From Atopobium sp. (GTDB lineage Bacteria; Actinomycetota; Coriobacteriia; Coriobacteriales; Atopobiaceae), in the NCBI GenBank assembly GCA_018376005.1, contig JAHACE010000062.1, forward strand, positions 1 through 5,609: DNA of 5,609 bases, read 5' to 3'. The notes below the pieces were generated by a model, which had not been told where the DNA came from, ran no database searches, and saw only the letters and a list, made by a program, of their open reading frames with translations. The position numbers and the translations under genes are program-made. Shown in pieces: positions 1 to 5,609 of the stretch; the stretch's first letter is position 1; each line of letters starts with the position of its first letter.

Positions 1-266
1 TTGAGCTCTTTTCCAAGAGCGTCTTTGGGCTTGTGGAGGCCTGGAGTATCTACAATGACCAGCTGGGAGTTCTCACCGTTTACCACTGCCCTAAAACGAC
101 GACGCGTTGTCTGGGCAACAGGGCTTGCAATGGCCACCTTCTGACCCATACATGCGTTTAACAGCGTGGACTTACCAACACTAGGACGACCAACTAAGGC
201 AACAAAACCGCTCCTAAAGGGAGTGGTCTCAGATGAAGTGTTTTCAGAAACTGAATTGGTAGTCAT
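1..266 (-). CDS. era: GTPase Era, N-terminal part (cut off by the window edge)
   Basis: Era is an essential GTPase that binds the 3' end of 16S rRNA and helps assemble the 30S subunit. Only the first 88 codons are visible; the rest of the G domain and the C-terminal KH domain lie outside the window. The visible part starts with a Ser/Thr-rich leader (residues 2-16). It then has the P-loop GRPSVGKST (26-34), the switch I motif QTTR (52-55) and the G3 motif DTPG (73-76), followed by LHKPKDALG, which is typical of Era. Most Era proteins have Asn where this one has Ser29 in the P-loop. The ATG at 266 is supported by a GGAGG four bases upstream, and it follows the dgkA stop by 12 bases. Era next to ybeY and dgkA is a common arrangement, which supports Era over the related GTPase Der. 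Confidence 0.95.
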   Translation of the reverse strand, partial: MTTNSVSENTSSETTPFRSGFVALVGRPSVGKSTLLNACMGQKVAIASPVAQTTRRRFRAVVNGENSQLVIVDTPGLHKPKDALGKEL

Positions 267-270
267 GTAT

Positions 271-275
271 CCTCC
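271..275 (-). promoter_or_regulatory. Ribosome binding site of era
   Basis: On the minus strand this reads GGAGG, four bases before the ATG at 266. It lies in the 12-base gap after the dgkA stop codon, so era appears to have its own strong initiation signal and does not depend wholly on coupling. Confidence 0.75.
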
Positions 276-278
276 AAC

Positions 279-656
279 TTACCAATGAAAAATTGCACGC
301 GAGAAAATCAAAAGTCCTATAAGAGCTGCGGTGATACTGATGCAGCATGAGGCAGCTGCCGCAATATCTTTAGCTTTACCAGCCATGGGGTGAAACTCTG
401 GAGAAACCAGATCTACCACGGTTTCTATTGCTGTATTGAGAAGTTCTGTGGTTAAAACCGCACCAATACAAGCAAGGACTAGTGCCCAGCTCACAGCGTC
501 TAAACCAACAAACAATCCCAGCACCACGGTTACTGCAGCAGCAACGGCCATACGACGCAGGTTTGCCTCTTGAGCAAACGCCTGACGAGCACCTTGGAGC
601 GCAAAAAGAAGGCCGCGCTTAAAGCTTGGATGTCTGCCCTTAGATCCCGGAATCAT
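279..656 (-). CDS. dgkA: Diacylglycerol kinase / undecaprenol kinase, DgkA family
   Basis: This 125-residue integral membrane kinase uses ATP to phosphorylate a lipid alcohol. In Gram-positive bacteria the family member is usually undecaprenol kinase, which returns undecaprenol to the cell-wall carrier lipid pool; in E. coli it acts on diacylglycerol. The sequence cannot decide between these substrates. The family signature is clear: F27, E30 and N32 in the amphipathic N-terminal part, then ELLNTAIETVVDLV (71-84) and K94-A-K-D97. Three hydrophobic segments fit the family fold, at about 37-53, 55-72 and 98-119. The length is normal. After KDIAAAA the usual aliphatic run is replaced by SCC (103-105), which is mildly unusual. 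The ATG overlaps the ybeY stop by one base (TAATG). A GAGGGG lies 11 bases upstream inside ybeY, so translational coupling is likely. Confidence 0.93.
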   Translation of the reverse strand: MIPGSKGRHPSFKRGLLFALQGARQAFAQEANLRRMAVAAAVTVVLGLFVGLDAVSWALVLACIGAVLTTELLNTAIETVVDLVSPEFHPMAGKAKDIAAAASCCISITAALIGLLIFSRAIFHW

Positions 657-1165
657 TACTCGTCAATCCCCTCACGGTGGCGAGTCAATACAACTGGCTC
701 AATAGTCCTATCCGTTGAAAGCAGAGCAACAAGAGCGTCTTCACGAGCTTCCATAATCTCTGCCTCATCATCTTCAATATGGTCATATCCAAGCAGGTGA
801 AGCATGGCATGAACGAGCATAAGCCTAAACTCGTCCGCCTCTGTAGTGCCATATTCTTTTGCCTGGCGAGCAATAAAATGAGGAGCCAGAATAATATCGC
901 CCAACTCACACATCTCACCAGGAGCCAAATCTGGATCATCAGGGCGTTCTACCTCAAGTGAGATAACGTCAGTGGGCGCATTTTTTTCTCGCCACTCAAG
1001 GTTTACCTGCTGAATCTCTGCATCACTTACTACAGAAATGGAGACGGCACAGGGGCGCTCCACGCCCTCTTCAGAGAGTACTAGATTGCAATCGGCTTCA
1101 ATTTCTTCCACAGAAATTGGCGACTCGACGCCCTCTTCAATCACAATGTCGTACTCGTTAACCAC
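656..1165 (-). CDS. ybeY: Endoribonuclease YbeY (16S rRNA maturation factor)
   Basis: YbeY is a single-domain zinc metalloprotein needed for 16S rRNA 3'-end maturation and 70S ribosome quality control. The 169-residue product carries the diagnostic metal site HAMLHLLGYDH, with ligands H119, H123 and H129. Upstream are the conserved NAPTDVISL segment (62-70) and LGDI (88-91). After the metal site comes the usual acidic helix containing M138 and E139. About 20 residues follow that helix (150-169), making the protein slightly longer than typical versions of about 150-160 residues. The start is GTG at 1165: it directly precedes the conserved N-terminal part and has AGGAG six bases upstream. Only one base separates it from the phoH stop. 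The phoH-ybeY pairing is very widely conserved, and PhoH is thought to act with YbeY in RNA processing. Confidence 0.95.
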   Translation of the reverse strand: MVNEYDIVIEEGVESPISVEEIEADCNLVLSEEGVERPCAVSISVVSDAEIQQVNLEWREKNAPTDVISLEVERPDDPDLAPGEMCELGDIILAPHFIARQAKEYGTTEADEFRLMLVHAMLHLLGYDHIEDDEAEIMEAREDALVALLSTDRTIEPVVLTRHREGIDE

Positions 1166-1171
1166 GTTACT

Positions 1172-1176
1172 CTCCT
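1172..1176 (-). promoter_or_regulatory. Ribosome binding site that fixes the GTG start of ybeY
   Basis: On the minus strand this reads AGGAG, six bases before the GTG at 1165, and it is embedded in the last codons of phoH. No ATG is available near the expected N-terminus, so this site is what supports the GTG start. If ribosomes stop early in the broken phoH, this site still allows ybeY to be initiated independently. Confidence 0.75.
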
Positions 1177-1766
1177 AGCTGTTTTTTCTCATACGCAGTG
1201 TATGCATCAACTATCTTACCAACCAACGTGTGGCGAACAATATCATTTCTATCTAAATCGACAAAAGCAACGTCTTCAAGATTACCCAACACCTGTCGAG
1301 CAACATCCAAACCGCTTCTTCCTACAAGGTCTCGCTGTGTTGCATCACCAGTTATCACAAACTTTGACGAGAAACCCAGGCGAGTCAGAAACATTTTCAT
1401 CTGCTCAGGGGTGGTATTTTGTGCCTCATCCAAAATGACAAACGCATCGTTCATAGTGCGGCCGCGCATAAATGCAAGTGGCGCAATCTCAACAATTCCC
1501 TGTTCAATGAGGTTATTTGCGTACTCCATTGAGGTCATATCAAAAAGCGCATCGTAGAGCGGCCTAATGTAGGGATCAAGTTTCTCTTGAAGTGTTCCTG
1601 GAAGAAAGCCGAGAGACTCTCCTGCTTCTACAACAGGTCTTACTAGCACAATTCGGCTGATTTGCTGAGAAGTCAAAGCTGCAAGCGCCATGGCAACTGC
1701 CAAATAGGTTTTGCCGGTACCCGCAGGACCAATACCAAAGGTTATAGAGTTGTTTGCAATTGCCTT

Positions 1767-1790
1767 CAAGCGTTGGCCTAGATCCAGACT
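1767..1790 (-). other. Deletion/frameshift junction inside phoH
   Basis: The N-terminal phoH frame reads recognisable family sequence through VESG (codon 71 at 1785-1783). The ATPase frame becomes recognisable at KAIANNSITFG, directly after the TTG at 1769, perhaps a few codons earlier at LGQR (1781-1770). The break therefore lies in this short stretch. Because about 50 family residues are absent and the two sides differ in frame, the missing DNA is about 150 bases and not a multiple of three. I see no classical slippery heptamer, and a ribosomal frameshift would not restore the missing linker. Confidence 0.75.
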
Positions 1791-2006
1791 CGACCATTTG
1801 AATCAGGTGAGAAAAAATAAGCGTTAACTGCTCAATTTCTTGAGAAGTTCCCGACAAAAAGATTGCTTTGCCTCTGACTGAAATAAGAGCCGCACATGAC
1901 GCTTCAATTTCTCTGAGCAAACTATCAGCTGGACCGGTCAGATATAAAGGATCCACTGAATCAGGAATAGTTAAGCGAATCTGTGTTGGCTCCATGTTCC
2001 CCCAAT

Positions 2007-3278
2007 TTATAAACGAGTAGCTTTTAGCGTTCCATTAGGTAAAACTTCATCAAAGCGCATAGCGATAAGTTCATCAAGTTCAATAGTAGGATCAACCTGG
2101 ACATCAAAAAGACCGCCAGAAATTCCCCTACCAGGATACTGTACCACCACATTATCGCAGGTACCAGCTAGCTTCTTAGCAGCATCAAAGCGCATAGCAT
2201 TACCCAGATCACGCATTTTCTTGGCGCGCTCAGCCATCACTTTTGGATCTACCTGATTTGGAGCAGTAGCCGCAGGCGTTCCAGGACGCTTGGAATACCT
2301 AAATACATGCATCTTTGAAAAGCCCATCTGACGACAAAACTCATACGACTCGTCAAATTCTTTATCAGTTTCTCCAGGAAAGCCAACAATAAGGTCCGTT
2401 CCCAAAGCAATGGTTGGCAGTACCGAACGCGCTTCCTCAACAGCCTTGCGATAAAGCTCTGTCCTATACACCCTGCCCATACGAGCAAGCGTAGCGTCAC
2501 ATCCGGACTGAAGACAGATATGCAAGAAAGGTGCAATTCTTCCGTTGGAGGCAGCAATTACCTTCACCAAACGAGTATTTACATCAGGTGGCTCAAGAGA
2601 CGATAGTCTCAAGCGTCCGACCTCAGTTTTTTCAAGCACATACTCGAGAAGATCGGGAAGACGTAAAATTCTTCCACCTTCATCCTCAAGTTGAGCCTTA
2701 TAGCTACCAAGGTTGATTCCCGTAAGAACAACCTCTTGAGCTCCCCTGCTCATAGCATCTTTTACCTGCAAAACAACTTCACGAGGATCAAGAGACTTAC
2801 CTGCGCCACGTGCTTTCCACACAATGCAGAAGGTGCAACGATTATCGCAACCGTCTTGAATTTTGATGCCAGGGCGCGTACGACCTGTTGGAGTAGGCTT
2901 GGAGATGACAAGTCCGTCGTCGCTTACGGATTCTGGTGCAAAACCTAGCTCTTCAAGAACCCTATCTGCAACTTTGTCCTTCTCGGCTTCTACCACAACG
3001 TTAGGAGCAAGCGAGGCAAGTTCATCAGCAAAAAGACTTGCAACACAACCCGTTGCTACTACAAGAGGGGCTCCTGGCATAAGCGCTGCTTTACGCACAG
3101 CTTTTCTCGTCTTAGCTTCTGCTTCTGCGGTGACAGCACATGTGTTGATAACAATTGCCTGAGCTTCATCTTCTTCAACAATGCGACATCCCATGCGAAG
3201 CAAAGAATCTGCCATTAAATCAAGCTCAACGCGATTTACCCTACATCCAAGATTTATGAGCGCAATACCATGAGCCAT
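2007..3278 (-). CDS. mtaB: tRNA (t6A37) methylthiotransferase MtaB, radical SAM enzyme
   Basis: MtaB adds a methylthio group to C2 of N6-threonylcarbamoyladenosine at tRNA position 37, which stabilises decoding of ANN codons. The 423-residue protein has the family layout. The N-terminal UPF0004 domain carries the cluster ligands C12 (in NLGCRVN), C47 (in INTCAVT) and C78 (in ATGCV). The radical SAM domain has GCDNRCTFC, with ligands C144, C148 and C151. TGINLGSY and the later GTDLIVGFPGET segment are also typical, and the C-terminus is a TRAM-like region of about 60 residues. LGCRVN followed by E18 fits the MtaB branch better than MiaB or RimO. The ATG at 3278 overlaps the dnaJ stop by one base and has AAGAGG five bases upstream. 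Linkage to dnaJ is common in Gram-positive bacteria, usually with prmA and rsmE in between; both are absent here. Confidence 0.93.
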   Translation of the reverse strand: MAHGIALINLGCRVNRVELDLMADSLLRMGCRIVEEDEAQAIVINTCAVTAEAEAKTRKAVRKAALMPGAPLVVATGCVASLFADELASLAPNVVVEAEKDKVADRVLEELGFAPESVSDDGLVISKPTPTGRTRPGIKIQDGCDNRCTFCIVWKARGAGKSLDPREVVLQVKDAMSRGAQEVVLTGINLGSYKAQLEDEGGRILRLPDLLEYVLEKTEVGRLRLSSLEPPDVNTRLVKVIAASNGRIAPFLHICLQSGCDATLARMGRVYRTELYRKAVEEARSVLPTIALGTDLIVGFPGETDKEFDESYEFCRQMGFSKMHVFRYSKRPGTPAATAPNQVDPKVMAERAKKMRDLGNAMRFDAAKKLAGTCDNVVVQYPGRGISGGLFDVQVDPTIELDELIAMRFDEVLPNGTLKATRL

Positions 3279-4483
3279 TAGCGCCTCTTCTTGGAAGTCT
3301 TTTTGGAAGTCTTTTTGGCGTTCTTATTTTTGTGATCTGAAGAATCACTGCCTTCAGATTGAGTGGTGTGTGACTCATCTTGAGCATCTTGAGAACCACT
3401 TTGTTTGCGCTCATCAATGAGGGAGGTAAGCGTCTCTAACTGATCTTTTGTCAGTCCTGTTGAAGTCTCAATGTGAACCAGAACGTAAAGGTTCCCACGA
3501 GCCTTAGTATGCAAACGAGGCATGCCTTTACCAGCCACGCTTAGCTGTTGGCCATACTTACAACCTGCAGGTATAGAAATCTCAATAGTTTCATCTTTGA
3601 TAATGCCGTCAATGGTAACGGTAGTACCAACAATTGCCTCAAGAGAATCTACACTAACTGAAGTAAAGAGATCGTCTCCCCTGCGCTCAAAGTCTTTATG
3701 CTGGGAAACCTCAATAGTTACGATGAGGTCACCAGAGGTATCACCCCTGACACCAGCCTCGCCCTTGCCGGTAATAGAAATTGACTGGCCAGAATGAACG
3801 CCTGCTGGAATTTCAACAGAAACACGCTCATGGTCAGGAGTTCTTCCCTGGCCATCACAGGTCTCACAGGCGTGTTCGACTTTTTTGCCTGTTCCTTGGC
3901 ACTCTGGACATACGGTCTGAGACTGCATCTGACCAAAGACGGTATTTTGAACCTGAACTACCGTACCCGTACCGTGACAGCGTGGGCAGTCTTCAATTTT
4001 TCCACCCTCACCAAGGCCGGTGCCATTACAGTCATCACAGGTAGAAAGTCTGTTATACGAGATAGTTTTTGTAACACCCGCAGCAGCCTCTTCCAAAGTG
4101 ATAGAGAGTCTAATTCCCATATCACTACCACGAGTACGCTGAGCAGCGCCACGACCACCATGGCCGCCGCCAAAGAAGGAATCAAAGATATCTCCAAAGC
4201 CGCCAAAACCACCGCCAAAGATATCTGACATATCTACATAGCCGCCACCAAAACCGGATGGACCATTAGGGTCACCGTAACGGTCATAGTTGGCACGCTT
4301 TTGCTCATCTGAAAGCACAGAATAAGCTTCGTTTACCTCTTTAAACTTCTCTTCTGCATGAGGATCATCAGAAACATCAGGGTGCAGCTTTCTTGCCAGC
4401 TTTAGAAAAGCTCGCTTGATTGTTTTTTGATCTGCATCACGAGCAACACCTAAGAGCTCGTAGAAGTCTTTCTTCTCTGCCAC
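3278..4483 (-). CDS. dnaJ: Chaperone protein DnaJ (type I Hsp40)
   Basis: DnaJ delivers unfolded proteins to DnaK and stimulates its ATPase in the cytoplasm. All domains of a type I protein are present: J-domain at 1-70 with HPD at 34-36, and a Gly/Phe-rich linker at about 72-112 with DIFGGGFGGFGDIF. The zinc-binding region has four CxxCxGxG motifs (cysteine pairs 149/152, 166/169, 192/195, 206/209). The two C-terminal substrate domains run to about residue 345. The last 40 residues are unusual: a Ser/Asp/Gln-rich stretch, then a very basic end (KTSKKTSKKRR) encoded by a 12-base tandem repeat. The GTG start at 4483 is supported by GGGGAGAG nine bases upstream and by the normal DFYELLGV beginning. 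It follows the other J-protein gene by 33 bases and is probably co-transcribed and coupled to mtaB. Confidence 0.96.
   Translation of the reverse strand: MAEKKDFYELLGVARDADQKTIKRAFLKLARKLHPDVSDDPHAEEKFKEVNEAYSVLSDEQKRANYDRYGDPNGPSGFGGGYVDMSDIFGGGFGGFGDIFDSFFGGGHGGRGAAQRTRGSDMGIRLSITLEEAAAGVTKTISYNRLSTCDDCNGTGLGEGGKIEDCPRCHGTGTVVQVQNTVFGQMQSQTVCPECQGTGKKVEHACETCDGQGRTPDHERVSVEIPAGVHSGQSISITGKGEAGVRGDTSGDLIVTIEVSQHKDFERRGDDLFTSVSVDSLEAIVGTTVTIDGIIKDETIEISIPAGCKYGQQLSVAGKGMPRLHTKARGNLYVLVHIETSTGLTKDQLETLTSLIDERKQSGSQDAQDESHTTQSEGSDSSDHKNKNAKKTSKKTSKKRR
3291..3318 (-). repeat. 12-base tandem repeat in the 3' end of dnaJ
   Basis: The unit TTGGAAGTCTTT (plus-strand reading) occurs twice without mismatch at 3291-3302 and 3303-3314, followed by a four-base partial copy. 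On the coding strand each unit encodes four residues, giving KTSK-KTSK before KRR. The unit length is a multiple of three, so gain or loss of copies would change the length of the basic tail without a frameshift. Confidence 0.9.
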
Positions 4484-4492
4484 GCTTACTAA

Positions 4493-4500
4493 CTCTCCCC
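4493..4500 (-). promoter_or_regulatory. Ribosome binding site that fixes the GTG start of dnaJ
   Basis: On the minus strand this reads GGGGAGAG, nine bases before the GTG at 4483, in the 33-base gap after the upstream J-protein gene. It supports the GTG as the real start; the J-domain would lose its first helix if translation began further in. Confidence 0.75.
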
Positions 4501-4516
4501 TTGTAAAACCTAAAAC

Positions 4517-5609
4517 TTAAATTCCCATATAGCCGACATGGCCTAATCCGGCCGTACAAGCATACAAAGTCATAATAATAATTGAGTAGAAGGCACCGTT
4601 GATAATTCCCGAAACAAAGGCATTTGCAAAGCTTCTCCACCAGCCAGCATTCATCTTGACGCCATCTGCAAGAACGTTTCTCATGCCAAATATCAAAAGC
4701 GGGATCAACACAATGGCAAATAGTGGTGAGCGTAAATTAAGCGCCACAAACACAAGAAGCATTGCAGTTATACCTGTGATACGAGCTCCCGCGCGTTGGC
4801 GGAACGTCAACTGCTCTGAAGGAACCTTAATATTTACGATAAAATCACCAGTTGCAGAACAATTAGTTCCTGCATTTCCCATTCCAGGTACTCTGATCTG
4901 GTCACCATCATGTGAATTAGCTGGTACATCAACCATAATTTCGCTTGCAGACAAAACACGTCCAGAACCACCACAAACGTCGCATGGGTCCTGTACAACG
5001 TGTCCAGCGCCTTCACACTCTGGACAGTCAACTCTAAACTTGCCTACTCCAAAAATGGAAGAAAGATCAATGTCAATATGGCCCGTTCCGTGGCAGGTAG
5101 GACAGGTAGTTGCCTCAGCCTTATGCTGTGATCCCTTACCAGCACAAGCATCACAAGTAACAAAGCGCTGATACGTAATGCCTTTCTTAACGCCATTTTT
5201 AGCGTCTGTATCATTCAGCGTTAAGTCGTAGACAATATCTGCGCCAGTCTGAGGCTTGTATGCACGAGAGCGCTTTTGAGATCCAGTGGTCCAATTAGTA
5301 AAGTTGATATCACCAAACGGGAAGCCTCCCTCAAAAGGAGAACCTCCATAGGCAGATCCGCCAGGATAACCAGAAGGACCATAGCCGCCGCCATAGAAAG
5401 AGCCACTTCTCATTGCATCATATCGACGGCGTTTCTCGGCGTCTGACAGAACAGCATATGCCTCAGAAACCTCTTTAAAACGTTCTTCAGCATCGGGCTC
5501 TTTATTGATATCTGGATGAAGCTTACGAGCTTTAGTTTGAAAAGCTTTTCTAATTTCTTCAGCTGTCGCGGACTCAGAGACACCAAGGATGGCGTAATAG
5601 TCCTTCTCG
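4517..5609 (-). CDS. DnaJ-like co-chaperone with C-terminal membrane segments (start outside the window)
   Basis: The visible 363 residues begin EKDYYAILGVS, so only a few N-terminal residues are missing. The J-domain (1-65) has HPD at 31-33, so it should stimulate DnaK. A Gly/Tyr/Pro-rich linker follows (about 68-100). Then come four intact zinc-binding motifs: CDACAGKG, CPTCHGTG, CPECEGAG and CDVCGGSG (cysteine pairs 152/155, 169/172, 195/198, 209/212). The first substrate domain closes with GDFIVNIKVP at about 254-263. Where ordinary DnaJ continues into the second substrate and dimerisation domains, this protein has hydrophobic segments at about 277-291, 294-309 and 328-355, and ends in GHVGYMGI. 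Positive residues between the second and third segments suggest that loop is cytoplasmic, which fits a cytoplasmic J-domain and an outside C-terminus. It may be a membrane-anchored Hsp40. I know of no named family with this exact layout. An in-frame ATG at 5413 lies after the J-domain and is not the start. Confidence 0.88.
   Translation of the reverse strand, partial: EKDYYAILGVSESATAEEIRKAFQTKARKLHPDINKEPDAEERFKEVSEAYAVLSDAEKRRRYDAMRSGSFYGGGYGPSGYPGGSAYGGSPFEGGFPFGDINFTNWTTGSQKRSRAYKPQTGADIVYDLTLNDTDAKNGVKKGITYQRFVTCDACAGKGSQHKAEATTCPTCHGTGHIDIDLSSIFGVGKFRVDCPECEGAGHVVQDPCDVCGGSGRVLSASEIMVDVPANSHDGDQIRVPGMGNAGTNCSATGDFIVNIKVPSEQLTFRQRAGARITGITAMLLVFVALNLRSPLFAIVLIPLLIFGMRNVLADGVKMNAGWWRSFANAFVSGIINGAFYSIIIMTLYACTAGLGHVGYMGI

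Larger units (their letters stand above)
1167..1995 (-). pseudogene. phoH: PhoH family ATPase, broken by an internal deletion and frameshift
   Basis: PhoH-like proteins are P-loop ATPases linked to RNA metabolism and usually encoded beside ybeY. Here the gene lies in two frames. The first (ATG at 1995, GGGGG three bases upstream, 11 bases after mtaB) encodes the usual N-terminal domain up to MVESG, residue 71. If translated on, it becomes unrelated sequence ending at 1576. The second frame holds the complete ATPase core: SITFGIGPAGTGKTYLAVAM with Walker A, VRPVVEAGESLGFLPG, the Walker B segment FVILDEAQN, FVITGDATQRDL and VRHTLVGKIVDAY, ending at the TAA at 1167-1169. That core is open only downstream of a TGA near 1809. 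Both parts together give about 270 residues, against about 320 in B. subtilis PhoH, so roughly 50 residues are missing from the linker. The ATPase half could only be made separately from a poor start such as TTG at 1769. The identity is certain; whether the lesion is real is not. Confidence 0.88.

Noticed and set aside
1198..1557. A 119-codon open frame on the plus strand, opposite phoH
   Set aside because: It has no known motif and lies opposite the highly conserved PhoH ATPase core.
1576..1780. The C-terminal part of the first phoH frame as a genuine new domain
   Set aside because: The residues after VESGS are out-of-frame PhoH ATPase sequence, rich in Cys, Ser and Arg, and end at a chance stop codon.
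1767..1790. Programmed ribosomal frameshifting in phoH
   Set aside because: No slippery heptamer is visible, and a shift would not supply the roughly 50 linker residues missing relative to the family.
3794..4228. A 144-codon open frame on the plus strand, opposite the dnaJ linker and zinc region
   Set aside because: It is the complement of a Gly- and Cys-rich coding region, where antisense stops are rare. It has no recognisable domain and no good ribosome binding site, and dnaJ on the other strand is certain.
4484..4516. A terminator or promoter in the longest intergenic gap
   Set aside because: The 33 bases hold a short repeated GTTTTA-like stretch and the dnaJ ribosome binding site, but no GC-rich hairpin with a T-tract and no convincing -35/-10 pair.
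4599..5171. A 190-codon open frame on the plus strand, opposite the membrane J-protein
   Set aside because: Its sequence is rich in Pro, Ser and Thr without any known motif, and it lies fully opposite a gene with clear zinc motifs. It is best explained as a shadow.
1..5609. CRISPR arrays, insertion sequences, tRNA genes or phage genes
   Set aside because: No spaced direct repeats, terminal inverted repeats, transposase motifs or tRNA-like segments were seen; almost every base belongs to a conserved housekeeping gene.

Overview
The window is one dense run of seven genes, all on the minus strand, so it reads from the right edge to the left. In transcription order they are: a DnaJ-type co-chaperone with a membrane-spanning C-terminus (start cut off by the right edge), a complete DnaJ, an MtaB-type tRNA methylthiotransferase, a broken phoH, ybeY, dgkA, and the first 88 codons of era (cut off by the left edge). 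The longest gap between genes is 33 bases. Two junctions share one base (TAATG), and the others are separated by 1 to 33 bases. I see no terminator, no convincing internal promoter and no RNA gene, so the simplest reading is a single long transcription unit whose promoter lies outside the window.

Organism: the phoH-ybeY-dgkA-era block and the dnaJ-mtaB link are widespread in Gram-positive bacteria. The moderate GC content, GTG starts, two DnaJ paralogues and general look of the proteins suggest a low-to-mid-GC actinobacterium, possibly class Coriobacteriia (Atopobium/Lancefieldella/Olsenella relatives). This is an inference from overall resemblance and was not tested by a search.

Functionally, the right half is protein folding (two J-proteins that would stimulate DnaK). 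The middle is tRNA modification at A37. The left half is rRNA/ribosome maturation (PhoH, YbeY, Era) with a small lipid kinase that recycles undecaprenol or phosphorylates diacylglycerol. The operon therefore combines protein-synthesis quality control with envelope lipid metabolism.

Two things stand out. The first DnaJ-like protein keeps its J-domain and all four zinc-binding motifs, but its second C-terminal substrate domain is replaced by about three hydrophobic segments. The phoH gene has lost roughly 50 codons between its N-terminal domain and its P-loop, and the two parts are now in different frames. This is either a real lesion or a sequence/assembly error.
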